Source: Cephalotus follicularis
Taxonomy: Eukaryota > Streptophyta > Magnoliopsida > Oxalidales > Cephalotaceae
Reading direction: 5' to 3'
Assembly: GCA_001972305.1 (NCBI GenBank)
Contig: BDDD01000706.1
Coordinates: 233,842-297,841, forward strand
Length of the DNA stretch: 64,000 bases
Part shown: positions 34,697 through 46,975 of the stretch, one piece after another
Layout of the letters: each line of letters begins with the position of its first letter
Numbering within the stretch: position 1 is the first letter of the stretch
Position numbers and translations under genes: made by a program
Notes under the pieces: model-generated
What the model saw: only the letters and a program-made list of their open reading frames with translations
Database searches by the model: none
What the model was told of the DNA's origin: nothing

Positions 34697-35749
34697 AGAA
34701 GAAGGCACCCGGGAGACACGCTTTTGGTCACTCTTACACACGTCCTTCTAGAAAAATCGAGAGAAAAGTGAGACAGTGGAAGATGGGGCTTGGTATCACG
34801 AGAAAGATGAGGAAACCAACAAGAGAGGACCTTCATCGGGAGGATTCGAAGCCTCCCGTATAAATCCCCCATCTCCTGGAGGTAAAAGAGCAATTCCAGA
34901 AGTAGATAGGAGAAGGAAGCTTATTGGCGTAGTCACTCTGGGCGTGGAAGAAGTTCAGGATTTGTGAAGGAACCAGGCGATCTCCGTTTTCAACCGATTT
35001 CCAAGTGGGTTGCTTCATGTCCGAGCGCCTACCAGAATCTGTGTATTGTGTGTTGTTTGCTTTATTCATTGTTGTATGTATTGTTCGTATTGTATGATTT
35101 TGTTGTGCTTGTTAGATTAAGATTCCCCTTGTTTGTTTCTCTACCAAGGCTAAGTATTGGGAATGAATTTGATGGATGCTTAGAAATTGAAAGGCACGGA
35201 GAGTTGAATCTCGACGCTGAGCTAGACTAGTCTCCAGAAGATTTAGAGCTTCCTAGCTCGAGGTCGGACTAGGCCTATGTGTGCCAAGAAGACCAGCCCA
35301 CTTGGTCGTCGAGCACGCCTTACTCATGCGTATGCCAAACTTGATATGCCCGAGCATGGATCACCCGAGCATGCCAGACCATGAGTCAACCGAGCATGGC
35401 TTGTCCGAGCATGCTGAGAAAGGCTAGTCCGTACATGCTGAGCAGGCCCGTCCATGAGGTCGCCAAGCATGACTAGTCCGAGCATGCCGAGCATGGAAAG
35501 TCCGAGCACACCGAGTAGATGACCTTCTCAGTCAGATACGGTATACACATGGAAGTCATACCAACGCTTTAGAGAGGACCAACCCATGCATGCCGAGCAG
35601 ACCAGATCATGTGGTCGCCAGTACATTCATGCATACCTGTCTGACCAGTCCCTCAAGCGTAATAATGATTATAGCGTCTGTGGAGCGCCAGGACTGACTA
35701 AAGGTCTGAGAAGTGGCAGAGTTCCTTCTCTGCCTATTGTATACATATC

Positions 35750-36095
35750 CTATAGTAGGTGAACTTAAGGAGTGAATCCATATAGAGACTGTCCCTGGCA
35801 GGTGAGCCCAAATGGGGTGAATTATGCCAAGAGCAGGTGAACCTAAGGGTGAATTTCGCTCGACAGGTGAACCTAAGGGGTGATTTCTGTCAGAGCATGT
35901 GAACCTAAGGGTGAATTCCTCGGGCAGGTGATCCTCGGGCGAATCCCACTTAATTGGTGAACTTAAGGGTGAATCCCGCTAGAGCAGGTGAACCTGAAGG
36001 TGAATTCGGCAGGCAGGTGAACCAAATGGGTGAATTCCACTCGACAGGTGAACCAGAAGGTGAATTTCACAGGCAAGTTAACATAAAGGTGAACC
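35750..36095. repeat. GGTGAACCTAAGGGTGAATTC tandem array in the C LTR
   Basis: About 11 imperfect units with a variable period near 27-30 bp. Each has GCAGGTGAACC, then AAGGGTGAATTC, with a short variable spacer (CGCTCGACA, CGTCAGAGCA). The array recurs at about 42595-42915 in the 3' LTR. Confidence 0.85.
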
Positions 36096-36671
36096 CCATG
36101 AAATTGTAAGACTGGTAGGAACCAGACCATAGATGACCAGACCAACTCCTCTGATTTATGCTAGTGGAATATGCCTTGTTTAGTAGAGTAGTCTGAGGAA
36201 GCAATGAATGATGAATATGGATTGCAATGGTTATATGGCATGTATGCATTTCTTCTCTGGATGTATTGTTTTCTCCTCTGGTGTGTGTCTCTGCATGTGG
36301 TAACCTACACAACCCAATGGTTGCTGACCCATTCTCTAAATGAGCCAAGTACAGGTACTGGTGGCACATCACAGCAGCTCAAAGGATAAAGAGCAGTGTA
36401 AGTTCCTCCTCCTCAGCAGTGCATTTCTATGGGTCGGATTTACAAGCTATGGTCATGTATTATTTTATATAACCTGTCAGATTGTGGCAGTGTGTTTATA
36501 TCAGATTTGTGTAAGAACTGGGTATATCCACATATGTTTAATGGATGATTATGTTGCTATTTAAGTTTTAAATTTATCTGGTGTTAAATTATGGTGATTG
36601 ATTATGTCATGTACGGAATGCCACGTGTCGGGCCGTGGGGCCCATCCCACCGTTCAGGGCGTAACAGTTTT

Positions 36672-36684
36672 TGGTATCAGAGCC
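36672..36684 (+). other. Primer-binding site of element C
   Basis: TGGTATCAGAGCC, the initiator Met-tRNA complement, five bases after the 5' LTR end. Confidence 0.85.
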
Positions 36685-36756
36685 GAGGATAGGGTCCTTG
36701 GCAAGTGGAATTAAGGATATATATGTAGATATTGACCCGTTATTTTGTGAATCAGT

Positions 36757-38130
36757 ATGGAAGGACGTCAAAGTAGAACTACACGAGGAATGAGAGTCGG
36801 GCCATCGACGAGACCTACCCGAGCGAATAGAGAAGCTGAAGGACAGGATGAAATGAATGTAGCCCAGGAAGCAGAAGGTGTTGCTCCTGTACAAGAGGAA
36901 CCTAGAGGATTTATGAGGAGAATACGTACTATGATAAGCCAGATGCATGAATTCATGCAACAGCATGCAACTGAAGAGGAACCACCTACTACAAGACCAG
37001 TTAGGCGTGCAACGGAGGCACTGTAATAGACAGCAGCTGCTAGACCAGCCAGGCGGGCTGAGGCTGCGAGGAGATCAGTTGATCAACCTACGCGACAAGA
37101 GGACCACTTAATCAGATTTTTGAAGTTGAACCCTCCAGCTTTTACAAGGGATCTTGATGCCATTTCAGCGGAGAGATGGCTAATGCAATTGGAGAAGATC
37201 TTCTGAGTCATGGAATGCTCAGACTCGCAGAAAGTTATCTTCGCAACATACATGTTACAAGGAGAAGTGGAGCATTGGTGGAAAATGATTGAATCCTCAT
37301 GGGAAATATTTGGAACGACATACTCTTGGGATATGTTTAAATCAGAGTTTAATGAACGATTATACCCCAAAGTAGAAGCTGACAAGAAAGAGGCTGAGTT
37401 CCTAGGCCTAACCCAAGGAGATATGTCCATAGCCTAATATGAGGCTAAGTTTATCGAGTTATCGAGGATAGATCCATATATGGTTAACACAGAATCGAAG
37501 AAAGCTAAGAAGTTTCTTATAGGGCTTCATCCCGATATTAGGGAGAATTTGGTGCCTTTGCATTTGAGGACCTTCTTTGATATGGCCAACAAGGCTCGAG
37601 AGGTTGAATCTCTATCTCAACAATTTCAGAATTTGGGAATCCAAACCGGTAACCGGAGACCTGCTCCATCCGGTGAGTATATGGGAAGAAGTTCAGGAAG
37701 TAGTAATAAATCCCAAAGGTCGGGGTATCATAGCAGCCCAAGGCAAGGTGAATCTCCCCGCAGTGTTGTAGCCCAGTAGGACCCTCGAGACTAGGAAGGC
37801 AATCTCGTGGTTCTAAACAAAGGAGACAAGGTTGTGATTCACGACGAAGGCATCAGAGGAGGACGACATCGCAAAGAGATCCTTCTAGACCTACCGGTGA
37901 TAATGGCCAGGATTTTATTGAACCCTGTGTACATTGTGGACACATCAACCATGCCTCAGATGACTCCTGGTGGAAGGATGGTCGGTGTTGGAATTATGGA
38001 GCCCCGGACCACATAGCTGCCGAATGGCCTTAGAATAGATCTAACCCCGGAGATCAGGCAGGTCAAGGTTTGAACCGATCGCCATGAAGTTTTCAGGTAG
38101 GTCATCCTAGTACCAGCTCACGAAGAGATC
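36757..38130 (+). pseudogene. Element C gag, heavily decayed
   Basis: Starts at ATG 36757 with a basic leader (MEGRQSRTTRGMRVG). TAA at 37024-37026 interrupts. The gag domain is LIRFLKLNPPAFTRDLDAISAERWL to DMSIA, with further stops at 37202 and 37435. The next stretch (KKAKKFLIGLHPDIRENLVPLHL) is open to 37777. Zinc-knuckle remnants at about 37925-38030 have lost ligands: the last Cys of the first knuckle is Ser, and the second has Tyr and Trp in place of Cys. RNA binding would be lost. Confidence 0.82.
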
Positions 38131-38670
38131 GTGGTAAGCAGTCGATGGGATCAGCACCTATAGTGCAAGGCAAAGTATATACCATGGATCAAAGGGCTGC
38201 AGCGGGATCAGCCTCAGTGATTGGAGGTACAGTATTTTTATCTCGATTTTTGGCACGAACTTTAATAGATCCGGGCTCATCTCATTCTTATATTGCTTCA
38301 CATGGATGTGGAGCCAGGCCTCTTGCCTTTTGTGCTGAGGTCAGCTCACCTATGGGAGAGTCTATTACCTCCAAGTGGGTGTATAAGTCTTGTGCCATTG
38401 AGATTTTTGGTCATATTCTTTAGGCAGATCTTATAGTATTACCTATGGGTGACCTTGATATAATCCTCGGAATGGATTGGTTGTCAGCATATCATGCTTA
38501 TATGGATTGTAACAGGCAGATTGTAACCTTCCATTTGCCAGGCCAGTCTCCATTCTAGTTTATTGGAACCTTAGAGTATCAGTCAGCTCCAATGATATCT
38601 GCTATACAAGCTGACAAACTCATGAGACAAGGTTGTGATGCTTACCTGGCACATGTTATTTACAACAGTA
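38131..38670 (+). pseudogene. Element C protease
   Basis: The active-site block LIDPGSSHSYIASH has its Asp codon at 38268-38270; Ser after Asp is Pro, as in element A. TAG at 38421-38423 follows, then LADLIVLPMGDLDIILGMDWL, the closing block. A further TAG lies at about 38557 and one at about 38672. It is not translatable as one chain. Confidence 0.82.
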
Positions 38671-40040
38671 GATAGGTGCCAAAGTTAGAAGATGTCCCGG
38701 TCGTTTGCGAATATCCAGATGTGTTTCCTAAAGAATTAACGTCCTTACCACCCGAAAGATACGTGGAGTTCGCTATAGACCTTCTGCCAGGGACAGCACC
38801 TGTATCAACAGCTCCCTATAGAATGGCCCCTCCTGAGTTGAAGGAATTGAAAGTGCAACTGCAGGAGTTGCTTGATAAAGGCTTTATTAGACCAAGTGTA
38901 TCCCCGTGGGGAGCACCGATCTTGTTTGTCAAGAAGAGAGATGGATCGTTGCGAATGTGCATTGATTATCTGTAGCTTAATAAGGTCACGGTCAAGAACA
39001 AGTATCCGCTGCCGCACATCAATGATTTGTTTGATCAGCTAAAGGGATCTTCAGTATTTTCTAAATTTGACCTAAGATCAGGATACCATCAGCTCACAAT
39101 TAGAAAGGAGGACATCCAGAAGACTGCGTTAAGATCACGATATGGACATTATGAATTTGTAGTGATGCCTTTCGGGGTGACTAATGCCCCTGTCGCATTC
39201 ATGAGTCTAATGAATTGAATATTCAGTCCATATCTTGACCAGTTTATAGTAGTTTTTGTCGATGATATCCTGATATATTCTAAGTCCATGAAAGAGCATG
39301 GGAAACACTTGCACTTGGCATTGCAATCTCTCAGAGATCATCAGTTATATGCCAAGTTTAGCTAATGTGAATTCTGGTTATCAAAGGTAACATTCCTTGG
39401 TCACGTTATATCCAGTGCCGGATTGTCAGTAGATCCTTCAAAGATCGAAGCAGTAAAAGACTGGAAGTGACCAACGAATATGACAGAAGTTCAGAGCTCT
39501 CTAGGCTTGGAAGGATATTACCGTCATTTTGTTGAAGGGTTTTCAAGAATAGCTACACCTCTGATCCGATTGACGCAGAAGAATACAGCTTTTGTATGGG
39601 ATGATGTTTGTGAACAAAGTTTCTGAGAGCTGAAGCACCATTTGATCTCTGCGCCAATCTTGGCATTGCTAGAAGGCAGTGAAGGTTTTGTGGTATTCAG
39701 TGATGCGTTAGGCAGTGGTTTGGGTTGTGTTATAATGCAGAATGGGAAGGTGATCGCATTCACCTCAAGGAAATTGAAGCCCCATGAAGAGAATTACCCA
39801 ACTCATGACCTTGAGTTAGCAGCCATGGTCTTTGCGCTACGAAAAATGGAGGCATTATCTGTATGGTATGAAGTTTGAGGTGTATACTGATCATAAAAGA
39901 TTAAAGTATATGTTTTCATAGAAAGACCTGAATATGAGACAGAGGAGATGGATAGAGTTGCTCAACAATTATAAGTGTGAAATACAGTACCATCCAGGCA
40001 AGGCTAATGTTGTTGCAAACGGTTTGATTGGCCTGCCTAA
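38671..40040 (+). pseudogene. Element C reverse transcriptase and RNase H
   Basis: RT blocks are [29 protein letters not shown] (TAG at 38973-38975), [22 protein letters not shown] and the catalytic F-V-D-D at 39255-39266. TGA at 39216 and TAG at 39361 break the chain. RNase H has [29 protein letters not shown] and [16 protein letters not shown], then a frameshift at about 39845 and a TAG at about 39919. YHPGKANVV ends it. Catalytic RT residues are kept despite the decay. Confidence 0.88.
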
Positions 40041-41510
40041 CGATTGCTCATATCCAGGCAAGTCCGTGGTTGGTGGACAGGATTCAAGCAGCTCAAGGTG
40101 AAGATGGAGTTTTGCTAAAGCTGGCTTTGGATGATAATGGAGGATTGAAGCCCGATTTCTGCATTCAGAGTGATGGGTTAGTCCGATAACAAGGCATAAT
40201 TTGTGTTCCAAGGGATAAAGAGTTAAAAGATGAACTGTTGTCACAAGCACATTGCTCTAGTTTCTCCATACATCCAGGGAGTACCAAGATGTACCGAGAC
40301 TTAAAGCTAAATTATTGGTGGAGTAATATGAAAAGAGAAATAGCCGAGTGTGTTGCTTCCTGTTTGACATGCCAGCAGGTTAAAGCTGAACACCAGAGGC
40401 CAGTAGGGTTGTTGCAACCGTTGCCTGTGGCACAGTGGAAGTGGGAACACATTACAATGGATTTTGTAACAGGACTACCCATAATGAAGACTAATCGTGA
40501 TGTTATATGGGTGGTTGTCAATCGCTTTACCAAGTCAGGCCATTTTCTTGCGATCAAGACGACTTATTCTCTGACACGGTTAGCCAACCAGTATATTGCA
40601 GAGATCGTGAAGCTTCATGGTGTGCCTATCAGTGTGGTGTCTGACAGAGACCCCTGATTCACATCGCGATTTTGGAGAAAGCTACAAGAAGCTTTTGGTA
40701 CTCAATTGAATTTCAGCACAGCTTTTCATCCCCAGACTAATGGACAGTCTGATAGGACTATTCAGACTCTGGAAGACATGCTACAAGCATGTGTTTTAGA
40801 TTGGGGTGGTAGTTGGGATGACCATTTACTGTTAGTGGAGTTCTGGTACAATAACAACTATCATGCCAGTGTCGGAATGGCACCCTTCAAGGCTCTCTAT
40901 GGACAGAAATGTAGAACCCCAATCTTTTGGTTAGAAGTGGGCAAACAGAGTCTTGTGGGACCCAGGCTGGTGCATGAAACAACTGAGAAGGTGAAGGTTA
41001 TCAGAGAAAGACTCCTTACAGCACAAAGCAGATAGAAGTTCTATGCAGACCACCGCAGGTGAGAGTTGGAGTTCACGGAGGGCGGCCATGTATTCATTAA
41101 AATCTCTCCAACTAAAGGAATTATGAGGTTTGGCAAGAAAGAAAAGCTAGCCCCTCGATTTATAGGACCTTTTGAGATCCTTGAGAGAGTGGGTACCGTC
41201 TCCTAGCGACTTTCCTTACCACCCAACTTAGCGGATGTACACAATGTGTTCCATGTTTCGATGCTGAAGAAGTACCATCCTGACCCTTCTCATGTGTTAC
41301 AATGGGAACCGTTGGAGTTGAGGATGGATATGAGTTACAAGGAAGTACCTATCCGAATCCTCGACCGTCGGATTAAACAGTTGAGGAGCAAACCCACTCC
41401 CCTGGTAAAAGTGTTGTGGCAATACCACGAAATGGAAGATGCTACCTGGGAAAGAGAATAATATATGAAAGCTATGTACCCACAATTGTTCTAACTTTAA
41501 AGAATCTCGA
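40041..41510 (+). pseudogene. Element C integrase with chromodomain-like tail
   Basis: The zinc finger lies at about 40245-40380 ([17 protein letters not shown] to [11 protein letters not shown]). The core is open 40238-40655 with TMDFVTGLPI and VVSDRDP, where a TGA replaces Arg. [25 protein letters not shown] then follows; the catalytic Glu of QSER is Asp here. TAG at 41033 interrupts. [10 protein letters not shown] and MFHVSMLKKYHPDPSHVL precede the tail KVLWQYHEMEDATWERE (TAA at 41459-41461). The element ends at the polypurine tract AAGGAGGGGAGGA (41525-41537). Confidence 0.88.
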
Positions 41511-41537
41511 GACGAGATTTCTTTAAGGAGGGGAGGA

Positions 41538-43486
41538 TGTAATGCCCCTATATGTTTTGTAGAGAGTTGATATTAGGCTTAAAAGAACTATTCTTCTCTT
41601 TGGGCCAAATTCGAAATTGGACTTGGGAAGATTTAGTTGGGCTTGTAAGGAAAGAAGAGGAGTAGCCCAATTGGTTGAAGTCAGCCCGTTCTTAGTGGGA
41701 GACGCCTAGGAGATTTTGGAACCTTTATCACATGGTTATAAAGAGAAGAAGGCACCCGAGAGACACGCTTTTGGTCACTCTTATACGCATCCTTCTTGAG
41801 AAATCGAGAGAAAAGTGAGACAGTGGAAGATGGGGCCTAGTATCATGAGAAAGATGAGGAAAGCGACAAGTGAGGAGCTTCCTCAGGAGGATTCAAAGCC
41901 TCCCGTATAAATCCCCCATCTGCTAGAGGTAAAAGATCAATTCCAAAAGTAGAAAAGAGAAGGAAGCTGATGGGCGTAGTCACTTTGGGCGTGGAAGAAG
42001 TTCAGGATTTGTGAAGGAACCAGGCGATCTCCATTTTCAACCGATTTCCAGGTAGGTTGCTTCATGTCCGAGCACCTACCAGCATATGTGTATTGTGTGT
42101 TGTTTGCTTTATTGATTGTTGTATGTATTATTGGTATTGTATGATTTTGTTGTGCTTGTTAGATTAGGATTTCCCTTGTTTGTTTCTCTGCCAAGGCTAA
42201 GTATTAGGATTTCCCAAGCATGGCTTGTTCGAGCATGCTGAGCAAGGCTAGTCCTTACATGCTGAGCAGGCCCATCCACGAGGTCGCCGAGCATGACTAG
42301 TCCGAGCATGGAAAGTCCGATCACATCGAGTAGATGACCTTCTAGGCCAGATACGATATACACATGGAAGTTAGACCAACGCTTTAGAGAAGACCAACCA
42401 GCGCATGCCGAGCAGACCAGTCCATGTGGTCGCCAGTACATTCATGCATACCTGTCTGACCAGTCCCTCAAGTGTAAGAATGATTAGAGCGTAAGGTATA
42501 GTGCCTGTGGAGCCCCAGGTTTTACTAAAGGTCCAAGCAGTGGAAGAGTTCCTTCTCTACCTATTTTATACATACACAGACTTAGGGAGACGTCCTATAG
42601 TAGGTGAACTTAATGAGTGAATCCACATTGCGACTGTCCCTAGCAGGTGAGCCCAAATTGGGTGAATTCTGTCAAGAGCAGGTGAACCTAATGGTGAATT
42701 TCGCTCGACAGGTGAACCTAAGGGGTGAATTCCGTCAGAGCATGTGAACCTAAGGGTGAATTCCGCGGGTAGGTGATCCTCGGGAGAATCTCACTTAATG
42801 GGTGAACCTAAGGGTGAATCCCGCTAGAGCAGGTGAACCTGAAGGTGAATTCCGCGGGCAGGTGAAACAAATGGGTGAATTCCTCTCAGCAGGTGAACCA
42901 GAAGGTGAACCCCACTAAATAATAAGACTGGTAGGAACCAGACCATAGATGACTGGACCAACTCCTCTGATTTATGCTAGTGGAATATGCCTTGTTTAGT
43001 AGATTAGTCTGAGGAAGCAATGAATGATGAATATGGATTGCAATGGTTATGTGGCATGCATGCATTTCTTCTTCTCTGGATGTATTGTTTTCTCCTCTGG
43101 TGTGTGTCTCCGCATGTGGTAACCTACACAACCCAATGGTTGCTGACCCATTCTCTGAATGGGCCAGGTACAAGTACTGGTGGCACATCACAGCAGTCAA
43201 AAGGATAAAGAGCAGTGTAAGTTCCTCCTCCTCAACAGTGCGTTTCTATGGGTCGGATTTACAAGCTATGGTCATGTATTATTTTTGTATAACCTGTCGG
43301 ATTGTGGCAGTGTGTTTATATCTGACTTGTGTAAGAACTGGGCATATCCACATATGTTTATTGGATGATTCTGTTTCTATTTAAGTTTTAAATTTATCTA
43401 GTGTGAAATTATGGTAATTGATGATGTCATGTACGGAATGCCACGTGTCTGGCCGCAGGGCCCATCCCACGGTTTGGGGCATGACA
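41538..43486 (+). repeat. 3' LTR of element C
   Basis: 1949 bp, the same ends and arrays as the 5' LTR but with one internal deletion of about 227 bp at the CCGAGCATG array (junction near 42205). The TATA box is at 41737-41743. It ends GGGGCATGACA. The flanking sequence to the right is not element A. Confidence 0.92.
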
Positions 43487-44599
43487 GTAGGCCTCGTATA
43501 TATTGATGTTGATTTCTTTGATATTGGTGCTAGGGTTTGTTGATTTGGGGATGAAGTTAGGGGAAGTCTATGTGTTGCCTTAGATTTGGGATCTGGGAAG
43601 TAGGAAATGAATGATCGGATGAGAGAGTTAAATGAGGGGTAATTTTGTCATTCTATGTTTTTTACTAGCAGAGTTAGAAAAGAGGGATATTTGAGTAGAA
43701 TCTAAAAATAAAGGGATATTTTTGCAAGCCAATGAAACTTGGGGGATATTTTTGTATTTCCCCTTTTTTTTAGTGTTATCATATCATACGTGCTTTATGT
43801 AATCATCTACTAGGTATGTGTGAACTGTACATAATATAATAGTATAATATAATACTTAATAATAGAGCTGATCAAAAGAGTAATCAAATAGGACATACCT
43901 CAATCTAATACTGTTAAATGTAATACGTTTTGGAATAAATCAAATGTAATTTAATATTTGTGTCCTTATAGGGTGCTCACTGTTGGAGTTACTTCAACCT
44001 CATGGTTAAATCGTGGTGTAGACTCTTTTTTCCTTTTGTTAACAACAATCATATTAATCACTAATCTTTAATTTTGATTAAAGAAAAAAGAAAAAAAAAA
44101 CTTATCAATATGAGTTCGAGTTTCGTCTAATGCAGAAAAATACTCGTTTTTAAATTGATTGTAAATTTTTAGATTTATGTTTAAGGAAAAGTGAATATTC
44201 TTATACATAACTTGTGTTATATGTCAAATTTATTATAAAAACTATATTTTTTATTTTCTTTGACATAACAAGGAAAACATTTATTAATGGCACAAGTTAC
44301 AAAACAATTAAACAAAATGCTGAGGAGACTAGGCAGAGCGTCCCACTGCTATGGAAACTCGCTTCATTCTCTAATATGAACTAGGGGATGGGTAAAAGGG
44401 AAATTAAAAATAAAATGTTCGAAATGAAAGAAAGAAAACGGAAGATGAGTAAAGAAGGCCAAAATACAAATCCCAACACAGACCCAAACAAGTAGCCACA
44501 AAGGCAACCAAAAGGCAACAAGCCCATTCTCAACAACATAAGCTAACCCCAACACAAAATACAACTTTTCAGATATTTGAAGAATGCACATAGGCAGTA
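43487..44599. other. Noncoding flank right of element C
   Basis: No gene seen. The stretch 43640-43770 carries GGGATATTT...GGGGGATATTTTTG lines, whose reverse complement matches the AAAATATCCC lines at 424-455 left of the stack. The stretch 44030-44110 is A-rich. The stretch 44285-44600 has no open frame longer than chance; one of 75 codons on the minus strand is hydrophobic but not family-like. Confidence 0.5.
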
Positions 44600-46615
44600 T
44601 AACGCCACGAGCTCGTAGAGCGAGCCCAAGACATTACTGTACTTCCTAGACCTGTCTCTTAGTCCTATAGTTGGCGTATTAAAATAAGATTCATCCATAA
44701 ATATAGAATGATTTAAAACTTAAACACAACACCCATGTTATGCATTCCATACAACTCAAATAGTACAATATCTTAAAACTTCTTAATTGTCTTATACTAT
44801 ATCCTTAGTACAAATAAATAATACAAATCCTTAAACATACGACATAAAGGTAAACTGCATCTTCACAGGATCCATGCCATATTAGAAGTCTCCCTCAACT
44901 ACACCTGCGTCACTTCTAGGTCACTTGCCACTAGCTCCAACTCCCTAGCCTGAACATAATATGCACACACACCCATCCTTCGGGATGGGTCAGCCGAAGG
45001 GCCCAACAAAAAAATCTCATGCAAAATGAAGTGAACAAATATCGCAGATATATGTATGGCATATTATATGCAAGCATGACAATTGTGGTCGACTATGCGA
45101 TATGTATATAAAACCGTCCTTATCAGAGTATATACATATGCTATGACCTAATCAATCAACCCTAGTCCATACATCTATCAAACAATCTATAATGTGTGTA
45201 AAAGCATACTACACGTACCTATAGAGTTTATTGACCTCTCATGCTAAGCATGATTCCAGTCACCCATGGAGTATTTTATGAGAGCTCGACATGGATGTCC
45301 AGTTGCCTAAGGATTGGCCCTTATGCGCTCAACTGGAAGTCCTTAGTTTCCAGAGGATTAGTCCCTAGGAACTGAACTAAGGTTGCCTAACTACCTATGG
45401 ATTAGTCCATAGGAACTCATCTAAGCCTTGTTGCTAGTGAATTAATCCACATGAGCTCAACTACTACAAGTGAATCAACCCGTGTAAACGTAATGCCAAT
45501 CAAGGCGAGTAACTATATCTAATCATAGGGGTTAGTTGAACATAGTCAACGCCTCACATACCTAAACTAAGAGTTACCATGAGGTCACTCTAATATACAT
45601 ATAGACAAAGAATGTCAAACAATAACATTTCATACCCTAGCACGTCCGTGAAAAATTTTACTTTTTAGGCAAAGGTTGATCCATGATCAACTCGCAAGGA
45701 AATGAAGGGTGATTCATTTCAAAACTTATTTCAGAGTTAAATTTCGCTCTTTGATGAAACTCGTCCTTTATAAACCTTTGGGTTAATCCTTGTGAAAAAG
45801 GTGTTTGAAAGTAGTAAACATGTTCAGAATAATGATGTTTGAGTCTTAGAAGGCTCCCATTGAAAATCATTTGAGAAAACAAACAAAACTCACAAAACTA
45901 TAAAATTGCAGGGTGTTGGTTTAGAATAGACTAGCTTGAAGTTGATTAAAAGTCACTAACAAAATTAACTTCCTAAGAGGAAAGATGAAAACAATCATGC
46001 TCTTCAAGTTCATTTGTTTAAACCAAAGCCCTAAGATCAAATTAGTGTTCTTCAAGATGTTCTAAACACTAAACTAAGTTACTTTAACCATGGAGGGGAA
46101 ACTACAACAAATAGAAGAAGTTTACTTATCAAGGATGAAACAATCTTTAACCTAACATGTTTCTTTATCTCTTTGAAGTTTCCACACCAAGATCCAAGTC
46201 ACCAAACACCTTTGGAGCTTTCTAGGTTTAGCCAAGATGAGGAAGAAAGAGGCGCTTACTCTTTTGTTATGTCTTAAATATTTAGGGTAAGATCACTTAA
46301 TGAAAATGCTTACCTTAAGACATAACACTTTTGCCTTATTTATACTAACAAGTTAGTAAGCTATTGGGCACTAATTGACTTACCATTTGGGCTCATGTAA
46401 TATCAAGCCCAAAGTGTAATTGTCATTAGTTTCCCTAAGGCCCAAAATAAATTAGCACATGAGTCCAACAATTGAACCCAAACTAATTAAACACATTAGC
46501 TAATTAACTCGTGATAATTTCGATCCTCCTCCATTTATAGCCTTTTAAATCTTTTCAGGTGCGCAACTCTTGAGATTCAATATTTATCTAACAGTAGAGG
46601 GAAATTGTAACATTT
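44600..46615 (-). repeat. Probable decayed gypsy LTR, reverse orientation
   Basis: Read on the minus strand it starts near TGTTACAATTTCCC (about 46612) and ends near GAGCTCGTGGCGTTATA (about 44600). It has a gypsy-LTR style: a GGGCCTTAGGG / GGGCTTGATAT stretch near 46390-46440, and loose repeats of GGATTAGTCCATAGGAACTC-like units at about 45300-45480. No matching target duplication was found, so the ends are approximate. It could be a solo LTR. Confidence 0.4.
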
Positions 46616-46975
46616 ACAATTTATATGATTAGACGATTCTAATCATGTTGGCACCTTTCCAACTTATACAATAAATTAAACCCTTTTAATTTTCCCTATT
46701 CATGAGACCTATCAATTCACTAATTGATTCGATCTCAGGGTTTCTCACTGATTAAATATAACATTGATTAATGCATATCTTAACCTAGATAATATGGTTT
46801 GATTGAACCTTTAAGTTACAGCTATACGTGATGTAATTGATAATGAATTGCATAATTTTATTATTAGGATATCATCACATATATAGGAATCGGTTAGGGC
46901 CTTCACACAGATTTAGGCTTATCCTATTAAGTCCAAACATTCAACTAAATAATAAATGAATAAATACAACTAACA
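46616..46975 (-). repeat. Probable 3' LTR start of the minus-strand copia relic
   Basis: On the minus strand the text after a polypurine-like GTGAGGAGGAG begins TGTTAGTTGTATTTATTC at 46975, the usual place for a copia 3' LTR. It can be followed down to about 46616, where the putative gypsy LTR takes over. The other LTR was not found. Confidence 0.45.

Larger units (their letters stand above)
34491..36666 (+). repeat. 5' LTR of element C
   Basis: 2176 bp. It contains a CCGAGCATG word array at about 35340-35510 and a GGTGAACCTAAGGGTGAATTC array at about 35750-36095. A TATA box lies at 34690. The 3' copy is about 227 bp shorter because one block (about 35165-35390) is missing there. Confidence 0.92.
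34491..43486 (+). mobile_element. Element C: Ty3/gypsy (Tekay-like) LTR retrotransposon
   Basis: LTRs start TGTAATGCCCCTATATG at 34491 and 41538 and end CGTAACA (36666) and CATGACA (43486). They bracket gag, protease, RT, RNase H, integrase and a chromodomain-like end. The five bases before are GTACG and after are GTAGG, a possible target duplication with one mismatch. The coding region is riddled with stops (for example 37024, 37202, 37435, 38421, 38973, 39216, 39361, 40655 and 41033). It is older or more decayed than B. Confidence 0.93.

Noticed and set aside
35750..36095. Repeat-spacer pattern reminiscent of a CRISPR array
   Set aside because: Units are imperfect, spacers are short and similar, the array is duplicated with the LTR, and the genome is a plant nuclear one.
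36672..36684. Possible tRNA gene signals near TGGTATCAGAGCC sites
   Set aside because: These are primer-binding sites, complementary to the tRNA 3' end. No cloverleaf is present around any of them.
44364..44591. 75-codon hydrophobic minus-strand frame
   Set aside because: No family match could be recognised and the length is within chance for this base composition.
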